DNA of 64,000 nucleotides from positions 248,001 to 312,000 of the forward strand of contig JACGCK010000034.1 of assembly GCA_014925825.1 (NCBI GenBank), written 5' to 3'. Numbering within the stretch: position 1 is the stretch's first letter; each line of letters opens with the position of its first letter. Shown here one piece after another: positions 46,441 through 57,583 of this stretch. The notes below the pieces were generated by a model. The model saw only the letters and a program-made list of their open reading frames with translations, made no database searches and had not been told where the DNA came from. The stretch comes from Pholiota molesta. Its lineage: Eukaryota > Basidiomycota > Agaricomycetes > Agaricales > Strophariaceae. A program made the translations under genes and the position numbers.

Positions 46441-46927
46441 GTGTCAACAATTTCGACTTCACCACCATATTCCTATTTTCACATAGCTTCGACAGTCGAT
46501 ACCTCTACCACTAAGACTAGGATGATGCCTGGGGGCCCAATAACCAAGGTTCCATACGACGTTCTCGTGGAAATTTTCATCCACTGTCTTCCACGCCGTC
46601 CGCTTCCGATTGCACAGCCCAACACCAGTGTCGCGCCCATGCTGCTCTGCCGGATCTGCTCTTGCTGGCGAACGGTCGCGCTCGCCACTCCTTCCCTTTG
46701 GTTGTACTTGTCATATCTCATGATCTCGTACCATGGCATTGAATGCGAACCCGAATCCTGGACAGTTACCCAGAAAGCCCTCGACTTCATGATTTGGTGG
46801 AAGAGGAACCACGGCGCGATGGCGCCGTTCCTCCACTTTCATACTATGCTACGAGGCACGGATCCTTCACGAGACCCTCCACTAGCCGAAGGCGGAATGG
46901 ATTTCGTTATACAATATATGAGGTCCG

Positions 46928-46942
46928 CATCAGCAAAATCTG
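46928..46942 (+). repeat. Left terminal inverted repeat of the Plavaka element
   Basis: CATCAGCAAAATCTG matches the complement of 61820-61834 at 13 of 15 bases. Preceded by CG at 46926-46927. Confidence 0.8.
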
Positions 46943-47281
46943 TTTTTAGCTCATAGGGTAATATAGTGACTACGGTTGTGCATATAATGCGTCACTCTTC
47001 TCGGCTAGTAGCAGTAGCAGCTCTAGTATGATATAGTTCTGTGTAGTTGCTGAGAAGCAATGCACATTACCCTATAGACGAGATGAATTATGTATATCTG
47101 TATAGCTTTGCTTATTGCTATAGCTGTCAATGTACTTTCTCACTGTCTATAGAGTTCCTTAGCAATAATGTGCAGAATTCTGGTGATGGTGATGGTTATG
47201 TAGTTATGCAAAGTTATCATATGGTAAATAGTAGAGGCGATAGGCAAGTAATCTCTGGACCTGTGGCCTGATCCATAATAT
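46943..47281. other. Left subterminal region of the Plavaka element
   Basis: AT-rich, non-coding. It contains an inverted pair AGGGTAAT/ATTACCCT (~46956 and ~47067) and two copies of TAGCAATA (complement at 47113-47120; direct at 47160-47167). The same octamer occurs twice near the right end. Repeated subterminal motifs of this kind usually bind the transposase in CACTA-like elements; that role here is inference. Confidence 0.5.
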
Positions 47282-50200
47282 CTAATTCAAGGCCCAAAAC
47301 ATCTCCTTATCAAAGTACTTATTTAAGAAATACTCAGAGCTATAAGTAGTGCTATTTTGACTTGTTAAACGGCGATCTGCTTCTGCACCAAAACATGGAA
47401 TACGGTCAACTAGTGTCCTTATTTGAGAGAGTGGAATAATATCGCCCAATAGTGTCCCATCAGAACGTTTACTTCGCTTTAGAATATACAGCGAGGAAGA
47501 AGGATCTGGAAATGACCCTCGGAGAGTTCTTGAACCAGAAATGGACTGGTTGATTTGAGGGACCACATCAAAGCGCTGAACATACATTATAAACTGGTCA
47601 GGAATACCAAAAAGCTTGGAGGAGGGATTTGAGACAATGCGAAATATAAGACGAACATCTACCACTAAATGTCCTAAAATCAACAATAAGTATAAGCATA
47701 TATAACAGATAACGAAGCGATATACCATTAAGACCACTTTTTGGCCATTCCTGCATCGTGTCGGTATTAATGATAGCACTATCATATTGACCTAATGGCC
47801 AATTTGGAGATGGCGGATATGCATTGATGGTATAAGGAGCCAGAACCATATGTGGATGATGATAGGTCCTTGTCTGAACACGTACTCGATTCCAAACATC
47901 TAATTCAGAAAATTGAAGAACACATGTCATAGAAGATGTTCGTCGACCTCCAACTGAGAAAGTTGTTTTTCCAAGTGAGAGATACCTAACGTAGTCTCCT
48001 AGTGCAGCGTGTAGGTCTGGAATATCAAATAATGTGCTAACATCTTTGATTGACATGCGTTTATAGCTTGCATCACGAGTTAGATGAAAAGCTGAATGTG
48101 GTGAACATTGATGAGTTCGATAAGGGAAAGGTGCTGAAGGAGTAAGCCCAGATTTAAGACGCAAGGACAGTTGGAAATAGTCCACAGTAGTGCGAGTTGC
48201 GCCAATGAGTGGCGAAACAGAACTGATGTTGTCGAGGAGGTCATGGGTCGTATTGATATTGCTATATGCAGTTGTAACTTCAATGTTGTCCACAGAATCA
48301 TCTGATACGTCTAAACAGATTGCAGGATCACGAAAATCTATCCTTGAGTCTCGTATAGAAGTGGCGAGATCAAATTGGCGCAACTTGTCCAAGCGATCAA
48401 GATAACGACAAATCTGGGGTTCATAATTTTGGTTGTTGCCAGAATGTGCCGGATCCTTGACAACTTCGATGTGGGCATGCTCAGTTACATCAGCAGACCA
48501 TTGCACAGAAACCCCACTTGATCGTATATTAGTGACCACACTTTGCATGAATTCAAGTTTTGGAATATGCCAGTTTTCGATAGGAAATTTCTTGCCACGT
48601 CGCGCTTTAGCGTCAAGAATGGCTTGTTTGTGTGAATGAAATTCTCCAAGGGCATGCTCAATTTTGGAGCAGGTATCATCGGTGATAACACTTGATTGAG
48701 CAAGATAACGAAAGTCAATGAGAGAGCGAATGGTGACAAGAAATCCTGGAGTAACAGCCCCTGCGATAATGGCCACAATGTAGCGTTGTACGTCCCGATG
48801 TTCGCGTCCAGTAACTTGTTTCAAAGATGATATACCCTCTTTGAAATGTCGAAATGCGGTATGGGGATGTAGAACGGAGAATCGAAAGTCGATTTCAGGC
48901 CCTGTAAGGGCATTGATACACCATTTTGCATCATGGTCCCAAAATTGCTTGTGCCAGTGATGGAGAGGCTCTGGAGTTAGGAAAGTAGATGGATCAGAAA
49001 GAGGGAAATCCCTCCAAAATGGCCTATGTACCCCATTGAGACGGAATTTCATGGCTTCGACAACATAAGAATCCAAATTCCAAGGATGAGCAATCGATTC
49101 CACTTCCTGGAGCTGAGCGATGGTGGTTGATGCTGTTCTTGGTTCATGGCGGAAATTGTCGCCAAACTCCTTATAGGATGCCATAGTTACAGATGAAGTC
49201 TTCCCAGCAACACCAGATATGAGTGCAGATTCTGGTGTATCGACAATAAAAGCAGCAATTGGGGGATAACAAAAACGCTGCCAGCCAAGCGGATCGGTCA
49301 TCATGACGCCTATCTCTGCTGCTTTTTTCAGTGGAGCAAGGATGAAATCTAGTGATTCATGAAATAAGCGGGAGTCGAGGACGCCACGCATCTTCTGTTT
49401 GTGATGTGTGAAATGAGGAATAGGAAGTAATGCAAGAAGCAGAAATAGATGATTAGATGATTTGTTGCGGGTGCCCATGTTAATGTTAGCGAGACTGATA
49501 AGTAGTGGATGTGCAAGTCGATTTCCTGTCATCGCTGAAATGTTGGTTTTATCTGATGAGAGAACTGTTCCAAGAAGAGTTGCACCAGGTGCTATTTTTT
49601 TCTACAAGGCTGAGTAGTCAATCATCACAGACAGGCTATAATATATATAGACGATATACCTGCATTGACCAAGCAGCGTCGCCTGATAGCCACTCAGTAT
49701 AGACACGCATCTTCTTTTCTGCAGTTTCAAAGAGTTGAAATGGCGTGTATTCGATGGAACCTTCAAGAAGTGGATTGCGCAATAGTGATTCCAGACATTC
49801 GACAGGGTTACGATAGTAGAGAGTAGGCGTGTTTTTGGTGGGATAGACAGGTTTAAGTACCCTAGACCTCCAAACAGGTCCAGTAGGCAGCATTTCAGCT
49901 CTATTCCTAAGGTCCTTTGCAGTATTGAAAGACAACGAAAGGCCTTGTGTCTTATAAGGTGTAAGTCATCAGTTGGTATAAGGTGAACAAAGAGTGACTC
50001 ACCATCCGGAGTTTAAGAAGCTTATCAATTGCAGCCACACTGAGGTCTGAACGTAGAAGATATGAAGCAAACTCCCACTCCTCTTCTGATGCGAACGGAT
50101 AGTATAGATTGGTCTTGCGCTCTGGTGCAAATCTATCCTGGTCGAAACGGTCCATAAAGGTTGGGCCTAATCCATATGTTTGAGAGGCACCAGAAAATGT

Positions 50201-50515
50201 TGTCTTGAAAAAGGTATTCTTGGGTGGAGGAATATTCGAATCTAGGCTGGCTTCCTCGCTAGGATTGCTGACCAAAGGACCATGGATTGAGACATCCTCC
50301 ATGAAAATATCAGGGGAGAAATTGGGCTCTAGAACTTGTGTTGTTGAAACTGGTGTCGGCCGAGCATTAAGCAAGGTCTTCTTAATCCTGACTTGTTCAT
50401 CGAAGTGTGTAAGACAAGATGAATATGGTTGATTTAGATGATTTAGCCGGCGAGCAGTGGTTGCAAATTTCTTGCCGCACCGTGGACATGGCAAAAAAGG
50501 AACTTGGATAGGCAT
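47282..50515 (-). CDS. Plavaka-type transposase (KDZ superfamily)
   Basis: Four exons on the minus strand (50515-50003, 49950-49660, 49601-47726, 47673-47282), with introns of 52, 58 and 52 nt and standard GT-AG ends, give an intact 1023-aa protein. The N-terminus has a zinc-finger-like CPRC...H...C motif (C10, C13, H26, C34). The catalytic region begins around GATLLGTVLSSDKTNISAM (D285), followed by WQRFCYPPIAAFIVDTPES (D389) and, much later, VTEHAHIEVVKD (candidate E632). Between them HPHTAFRHFKEGIS and IPKLEFMQSVV are typical of Plavaka proteins. The C-terminus ends NKYFDKEMFWALN, again characteristic. The start at 50515 is preferred over an in-frame ATG at 50635 because the zinc-finger segment follows directly. 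It would cut and paste the element in the nucleus. Catalytic residue assignments are by motif position, not alignment. Confidence 0.92.
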
Positions 50516-50689
50516 TTGGATATAATGAATAAAGTACGAGTGAGTCGCAGTGATGAATGGTGTAGTAAATAAGCGCTTAGCACAGTCACTATGTTGAAAC
50601 AATTGACACGTGACCAGAAAAATACATCTATTCAAAAACGATTCATTTTTTATACTAGTTATACCAAGCTACGACGGCTAGCAGGGTTC

Positions 50690-52331
50690 TGCTGGTGATG
50701 GTGGTGGTGATGATTATGGGCCATGGCCAACAGTGTCGGCCATCACAACATGCCCGGACGTTCTCCAGGCCCTCGAACCACCAGCTCATCTGGGCCTTGA
50801 GGAGGAACATCAATGGATATCTATCGTCGACGACTGTGGTCAGTGTTATTGGGTGTTTTAGGCAAGATAGTGTTGTTTCCAGGTGACATCACATTGGGAT
50901 TTGGGCGAGAAAGGAGGTATTTCAGAGCCTAGATAGAATTATTAGAATTATGATTGAATATATCGGCAAAGGACGCGTACATTTAACCAGATATCATGCC
51001 TCGCCTTGGTAAGGGCAGTGATCTTCATCCCGTTGAGGCATGGAAACAATGAAGCTATATTGATATAGACCAGGAGGCACGGGATTAGGATCCAGAACAG
51101 AACGAACCCCTTCAATGTAAGCTGAGGAAGGGAACTTAAGTAAAATGTTATCACAAAGACAATAGAATATAATAAGACATACCACTCTTAGCACTCGACC
51201 CAGACACGTTGGATGAACCAGGAGGAACCGTCGACATTGCGTTGTTGTTCGCGCTTGGGGTGATGTCCGCGCTCTTCTCAGGAGTCGTTGGCGCCTCGGC
51301 CACAGATGCTGACGGATCGTACTGATGGCGATTGGACAACATGGACGAACGAGGAGACGCTATGCCACTGTGATCCGAAGTGAGCGACGTGCTAGACCTC
51401 GCTTTTTGTTCGCGCTCTCTGACACTGTGCGACGACAGGACACTTGGCGGCACGTATGCATGGCTTACGGTGTTGGCGGCCGACCTGAAGCTGCTTGTCG
51501 AAGGCGGCTGTCGTAAGTTAGCCTGCGACGGCGACATGCTCGATGCATGCGAGCGAATGCTGTGGGCGCCCGATACAAAAAGGATTGATCCAAGTGGCGT
51601 TGTTGCACGTTGTATAAGCTCAGCAGGCGGCGGCGACGACGGTCGTGGAGGAGGTCCATCGCGGGATCCAGTTACAGTCAACCTTCGCTCCGGAATGAAG
51701 TTGGGTGGAGGCATGCTGCTGGGTGGAAATAATGGCAGGGACGACAGGCGCAGGCGGCTTCCACTCATCCGTCTGTATCGACATTTCCTTGACTTCAGGC
51801 TTGGGCGCGGGCACTTCCACAAGCACTTCCACAGGCACGTTCACTTCCACTTCCACGACAACTGGTTCTGGCGGGTCGTACAAGTCTGTTGGCTCAGGTT
51901 TTGACTGAACACCCGTTTCCACATGCACTACTACGGGCGCGGGCGGAGCCTCCGGCTCAGGTACGAAGACAGGTGGTTCGGCCAAAACGATGGTTTTCTC
52001 CTCCTGGTTGGTCTCCGTCTGGCATCCAAATTCGACGGTCTAATCTTTCTTGACCCGGATGTACTCCGCATCGTCGTCGTCTTCTTCGATGATGTCAGTG
52101 TCGTTGAAGAGGGACGTGTTGGCGCCTTTCAGAGGAGACGGTTCGAAGCCACCGAGCTCCGCAGCGAGCACTTCAGGTGCATCCACGATGGAAGGCGGAC
52201 GCCCATCTTTGAATGGAACGCCGCTTCTTGGCCGGCGTCCCGTGCCTGTTTTACGGCCTCTCGAACGGCTGAGTACAGCTTGGCGCAACGGGCTGCCTGT
52301 GTACGAGCCATTTGAAGGCGTTCGGCGAACG
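50690..52331 (-). pseudogene. Captured, decayed C-terminal part of an Mcp5/Num1-like PH-domain gene
   Basis: Reading the minus strand from 52331: FAERLQMARTQAARCAKLY, then acidic ...FNDTDIIEEDDDDAEYIRVKKD, an in-frame TAG at 52042-52040, and then TVEFGCQTETNQEEKT, KEMSIQTDEWKPP, a frameshift near 51730, and Ser/Pro-rich sequence to ...SNVSGSSAKS. After an intron ending near 51133 comes AYIEGVRSVLDPNPVPPGLY, the second half of the PH domain typical of fungal Mcp5/Num1. A frameshift near 51030 precedes MKITALTKARHDIWLN, and ALKYLLSRPNPNV follows after another intron. The first half of the PH domain is missing. Mcp5/Num1 proteins anchor dynein and mitochondria at the cell cortex. The piece has at least one nonsense and two frameshift lesions and cannot make a normal protein. 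Confidence 0.75.
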
Positions 52332-52425
52332 CTGTGTGCAGGTGTTAGGGAGCATAAAAGCCACGAATAAGAAAAACGCACCGGTTGACATCTCCACGAT
52401 TGGCTTATACATCTCGTACGGTATG

Positions 52426-53184
52426 TCACGATCGAGAAGCTGTATGTGCAGGATCCAGTTCTGCGGCCAGCTCGAGATCTTCATCTTCGAAGCCTATCTC
52501 TCCTTCGCGAAGAGGGGGGATATAGCGGTGATGGCTGCGGACAGAGCTGAAGTGGATAGATTTTCTCTTGTTGGTACGGCTGCCTGTACGGTTGACGTCT
52601 GGTGAAGGAGTCGAGCGATTTTCGAAGGCGACGTTGTGGCGGACGCGATCTTGAGCGGCTAACAGACTTTTGTGGTTTTCTGCATCCGTAGCGAGAGCAA
52701 GCTAAAAGCAATTAAATTAACTTCAATGTGAAGCAATAATGGTAATAAGAAAGCGCACATCGACATTGCGGTGCTTGTTAAGCCGCGCAAGGCGCTCAAA
52801 CGGCGTCTCGATGTTCTCGGCTGGAATATATCCAACCTCCTGAGTTTTGAGGACCCGAACCAGCCACCAGTAGCTGTTGCTGTCGTCCATAAGATACAGA
52901 CTGTCGCCTTTGACGACATTGGCTTTGCCTTCAACGGTGGCGGCAAAGCTGTGCAGAGCATATACCATATCGAAGTCAGGTATCGAGAGCGTCGAGCCAT
53001 CCTCGTCGATAAAATCTTCGCCCTCCTCCGCTTCAGAATCTTCCTCGAGCATTGAGTGTTCTTCGTCGTCCGTGCCGTAGTTCAGTGCGTCCACGTGTGC
53101 CTGAAGCTGGCCGTCGTCGGGGTGGATTTGTTCCTGCAAGTCAAAGGTGTCCTGGCAAGTTGGCCGGCGTGGCTCCACACTCAT
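52426..53184 (-). CDS. Truncated Tea4/Bud14-like SH3-domain protein (captured host gene fragment)
   Basis: Two exons (53184-52759 and 52701-52426, 57-nt intron GTGCGC...TTTTAG) give an open 233-aa frame. The N-terminus is acidic (DEEHSMLEEDSEAEEGEDF). Residues ~75-135 form an SH3 domain: ALHSFAATVEGKANVVKGDS, then SYWWLVRVL and VGYIPAENIETPFERLARL. This arrangement is characteristic of fungal Tea4/Bud14 polarity proteins, which bind type 1 phosphatase and link microtubule ends or formins to the cortex. Family members are several times longer; here the frame stops after an Asp/Glu-rich stretch and the C-terminal region is absent. It directly adjoins the Mcp5-like remnant. It may be a dead fragment or may produce a free SH3 domain. 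Base composition is richer in GC than the transposon genes, as expected for captured host DNA. Confidence 0.72.
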
Positions 53185-53743
53185 GGATGAGTGCTATGCG
53201 AAAAGGACGGAAATGAAGGGAAATGAAGGTGGAATGGGATGCCAGATATGCGGCTACCAAGGCCCTGCTCCGATGCCAGTGAAGCGGATGTCGCGGTCGT
53301 CCTGCTGGTAGATCCCATGGAACTGGGTCAGCTGGCCATCGAGGCATGGATGAACTCTGCGGCAAGAAGGCGGGTGCGCCGGCGCCCACGCTGCAGGCGA
53401 GCACAGGCACATGGATGGATTCGAGATGGATAGATGAGGACGTTGGGAGGCGAGGGCAGGGTGGCCAGGTCGACAGCAGCAGTGAGCCTATCTAATAAAA
53501 AATCTAAGTAATGTTAATCAGGACCCATGCGTGACAGAGCGGCTTACCGGGCCACCCAAGATTTGGTACATACATGTACCAAATCTTGTCACGCGAAGGG
53601 GAGGGGGAGAAGGGGGATAGGTGCAATCAACAAAGACGCGAGTCGCGTTTGATCCTGGGAAGCGCGGTACGTCAGAGCACGTGCGTTCATGATACGTCCA
53701 CGGCAAGACTTAGTTATTATTACAACGCAAATCCTGCTTCCAC
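53185..53743. other. Spacer between the captured module and the dioxygenase gene
   Basis: The GC-rich part to ~53470 looks like upstream DNA of the SH3 gene carried along with it (minus-strand leader). From ~53480 the composition turns AT-richer, and a strong palindrome lies at 53557-53588. No further coding sequence is supported. Confidence 0.45.
53557..53588. repeat. Perfect palindrome with 15-bp arms
   Basis: CAAGATTTGGTACAT, a 2-nt spacer (AC), and ATGTACCAAATCTTG. A further outer pair GCGTGAC (53529-53535) and GTCACGC (53588-53594) flanks or overlaps it. It sits at the junction between the captured host-like DNA and the transposon's dioxygenase gene. It could mark an insertion boundary, a hairpin or an operator; which is unknown. 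Confidence 0.7.
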
Positions 53744-56700
53744 ATGTATCTCCTCAGTAATTCCGATGTCGATGTATTGCTCGTTTTCTTGTCCTCGCAC
53801 GGTCTCAACTTGCCCACGGACGTCGCAGAACTATATTCCCGAATCCTGTTGCAACGCACCAACGTGTACCATGAATTGGGAGTGGAATTTTCCCCAGCGG
53901 TAAGTTCAAGCAATTACTTACAATTCAATGCTAAAGAAAGTTGTTGTATAGGATAGCCATGGTCTTGAAGACCATGTGTTGGCGCCGGATAGGCACACGG
54001 CGCCGCCGCGCAATTTAATTGAGCCTCCAGTTTTGCATACGATGCTTGGCGGTCAGGCTGATAAATTCCTTGACATGGCGGCGGTAAGTTCAATATCTTA
54101 TGAATTCCACTCAATACCGATTTGCTATGGTTTTAATCTAGGATTACAATTATGGTTCTTCTTACTCCTACGGCCCAGGCGTCCATCGTAATGACGATCT
54201 TTACACTGGCAGTGCGTCTGCGTCAGAAGAAGAGCAAACGCCCAACATAAATGGTATCGACTATGACCACGATAACGACTATAATGACCACGACAATAGC
54301 GATAGCAGCGAAAACGATAGTGACAACAATAACAACAATAATCATGACTCTGCCGCTTATACCCCCCATCTTCGTTCCCATTCAAAAACTCTACAATCTC
54401 GCCGTGGGCATGGAAAATCGAAACATCGGAAACAGAAACATCGGCCTAAGGAACGTGGTCGTGGTGGCATTTTGAAAGTAGCTGGAGGCGGAGGCGGCGG
54501 CGGCGGTGGTGGTGGTGACGTTGGAGGTGGCAATCCCGTCAATTTCTGGGGTCCCGAATGTCATCGCGGAGGAACAACACTCGATCCCCTTGTACCAGAA
54601 CGGCCTAATTTTGCATATCATCAATTCCCTGACCCCACCAATAGTGACGTTGATGAAGAGCTTGACACACTCGAAAATCAAGCCTCAACTGGCTGCAACA
54701 CACATGAACGTACCAACGATCTCACTGCCAACCACGAACCTATTCCTGAGCATCAATCACTCTCAGCGTCAACGAAAGCGATCCTTGCGAAGATTGTTCT
54801 AGCGTGCAAAAATATCAATTCCAACACCAGCTCAAAGCATTACATAAACGCTTCAAAGGTTCTCCAAATGCTTGGAGATGGGAATGCCTCTCCGTGGGAT
54901 ATCAATCGCGACTCCAGTGACAACTCTCTTAAGGCGATTGCATTTCGTTGTGGAAGGGCAGAGAATCTTGTAAACTGTTCGCAGTTCATCTTGCTGTTGA
55001 ACCTCATGCATTTCCGAACTAAGGTTGAAAGGTCTGTTATAGTTATTCAAATATATCTTTGGGAATTAATGGAAAGGTTTCTACAGTATACGTAGCTCCA
55101 GCAACCCAGAGACCAGTTATAGAGCTATTCTGACGTCCTTGGCTGGATTAGAGGAACTTGGTGGCGTCACTAGAGTAACTTTAACACGATGGCTCAAAAC
55201 CGGCTCTATGTGCTGCATGCTTGCTGCTGCAGGTAAATCTTATGAGCTATATTCTTCCAACTGTTCATTCTAATTCCTTTAGGATCTACATATCTCCTGG
55301 CAATTGTGTCTTGTGCTCAAGTCAAAGCACAAATTGACAATTTGCCAACGAACCAAATGGTTCGTCTTGCAAAGTTATTGCGATGCCCTTCTCCAGGTAT
55401 GGGGAGTTGATTGTACCTTCTTAACCTTCTTGCTGATTTATGTCTTATTTAGATAAAGAAGGCGCGCAGATTATCAGTCATATAATTCCTGCTGTAGCCA
55501 AACTTCGATCCATATATAACATATCGTTATCAACGATGTTCAGCGCTGACTTCCGATCTGTTCATACCGAACCCAGTGAGACGTATCAGTCTGTAAACTT
55601 GGAGGACACCGACAAATTCTTCGATGATTATATTCCTCTCAAGTACGTCTCTGAATAGTACCTAATATGGTCTCTAATGAGCGTCTTTTTAGTGCTTTTG
55701 TCACAAGTCGCGACTGGAACGTCTGGGGTCCATGTCGAAAGCCATTACTTGATAATGGATCTTCGAGTTATCAAGACATGGATATGATATCAAACTTTCT
55801 AGTTGGACCAACGGATGTATCTTTTCCAGGAACATCAGAATCCTCAATACAAGTCTCACCAGTATCGTCACCACAAACACCATCTTCAAATCTACTGTCT
55901 ATTCCATCATCACCAACTCAAGCTCCTTCATCATCGCCAATGAAGGCTCCAATATCTAGTAAGATTTTATATTCTAGTAGCTTTTATGCAAACTTAATAC
56001 TATTAGCAGCTTCAAAGATGAGACTATATGAAGAGGACGATATTTTCACCATCGATACAGAGTACGATCCAGCAGAAAATACAGCTTTTGCACCTGGAAA
56101 GCGCAGCTCTACCCAACGGCTCTTTGACTTTACCGAAATTGAACGCGCCAAAGCTGACAAGGCTTTGGTTCCTACTAACCTGACTGATCTTTCTACCGAG
56201 GTGATTTCTCTCTTTTGTATTGTGTTTTTCTAAACTGATGTTATCTAATAGCTAAAAAATCTTCTGGCAACTGGAAAAAAGACGAATTCTAGTGCGTATA
56301 TATATATTCCATCTACGATCACAAAAGAGTATGTTTTTATCATTATTCTATCCATATTTCAAACTAACCAATATCTCTGAAGTAAAATTATACGTGTTAA
56401 TGATAAAAGTAATAACTGGCTCTTTATCATTGACACTATGATGCCAACAAATTATCGTCATGGACTTCTTGAAGAGTTACAACTGCTTTTTCCAGAATTG
56501 AAGACGACAGACAGTCAGAAAGAGGGCATCAACAATATCTTTCCATGTATCCACTTTACATGGTACAACCGATATTCTACACATGTAAGGTTCTTATATC
56601 TATATCTTTCTATAATTGATAGTCTTCGTAGTTTATCCCTCAGGAATCCAAATCCAAGGCCTTTAATTCCGAAATTGATCCTACTGCATATCGTCGTGAG

Positions 56701-57281
56701 GGCAAACGTAAGGTCAACACTTCAACCTTTATCCCCAGAGGATCGAAAGAACTCCAAGATAACTGTGACCTACTATCTGTCATCGAAGGCACTTTGGAGA
56801 ATATTCTTGCTTGGCAACAACTTGAGGTACGTTCGGTTATTCTGATATTGAATCAATGCTCATGGAATACATACATTAGGTAGAAGAACTAGTCCCAGAG
56901 TCATATTCTTCTCTTGCAAATTTGGTGGACTCATTACCAGGAAATGAACATGTCGTTGGGTATCCATTTTCTGGTTTGGTACTCAATTTTAATGGTGCAT
57001 CGCGTGCTCACCGTGATTGGGAAGACAAAGACCTTTGTCTTGTCATGCCTATTTCGGATTGTGAAGGAGGTGAACTCGTGCTGATGGAAGCTGGTGTTGT
57101 AATTGACATAAAACACGGTGATATGTTGATTTTCCGATCATCTATGTTAACTCACTTCAATTTGCACTTCAAGGGTGTACGCGCATCTTTGGTTCTTCAT
57201 ACAGATAGATCTCTAGACACTTGGGCCCAAAATCGTAATAATTGGCAGAATAATACTTTCTTCCGTAGTAGCAGTACATAG
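53744..57281 (+). CDS. TET/JBP-type 2-oxoglutarate/Fe(II) dioxygenase carried by the transposon
   Basis: Eleven exons (53744-53899, 53952-54083, 54142-55031, 55087-55232, 55283-55396, 55453-55642, 55693-56200, 56252-56328, 56383-56584, 56644-56826, 56880-57281) with GT-AG introns of ~50-60 nt keep one frame of 999 codons. Residues ~100-200 are Asn/Asp/His-rich, ~207-230 a glycine tract and ~590-632 Ser/Pro-rich. The C-terminal domain has the double-stranded beta-helix signature: GLVLNFNGASRAHRDWEDKD (H910 and D912, iron ligands), GDMLIFRSSMLTHFN (H958, third ligand) and KGVRASLVLHTD (R967, 2-oxoglutarate binding). Fungal TET/JBP proteins oxidise 5-methylcytosine in DNA and are known companions of KDZ transposons. 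The acting substrate here is inferred. The N-terminal ~800 residues match no domain I recognise. A split into two genes is possible but not needed. Confidence 0.85.
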
Positions 57282-57583
57282 ATGCTCATGACTTTTACAA
57301 AACCATTCTATAGTTTGCTGTCTTAATCCAAAATTTTGCGATTCAAATCTTTGTTGATCAAAATCCCGTGACATTTGCGCTGACCCGGACCGGGAGTTGG
57401 TCTCAAAGTAGAACGCCCCCACGCTACACATCAACACACCTTTCGTCTCTTACTACTATTAGTCTTCAAGTTTACCTTGCTCAGTCTGATTCTTGGTATA
57501 TACCAATCTGTATCCAGGATTGTAAGCATGTTTTCGTATCTCCATGCTACAATTTCACTGACAATTGAAATATAGACACACAA
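57282..57583. other. Intergenic spacer inside the transposon
   Basis: About 300 bp between the dioxygenase stop and the next ATG. Nothing coding is seen; it must hold the end of one transcript and the promoter of the next. Confidence 0.4.

Noticed and set aside
46441..46521. Upstream extension of F-box gene C3 beginning at a GTG
   Set aside because: A non-ATG start is unlikely in a fungal gene. The ATG at 46522 aligns with the starts of C1 and C2.
50994..51194. Separate small genes at 50948-51194
   Set aside because: These are out-of-frame pieces of the captured Mcp5/Num1-like PH region, split by a frameshift near 51030 and two introns.
54240..54350. Possible trinucleotide microsatellite or ncRNA in the Asn/Asp-rich stretch
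   Set aside because: It is in frame within exon 3 of the dioxygenase gene and is explained as low-complexity coding sequence.
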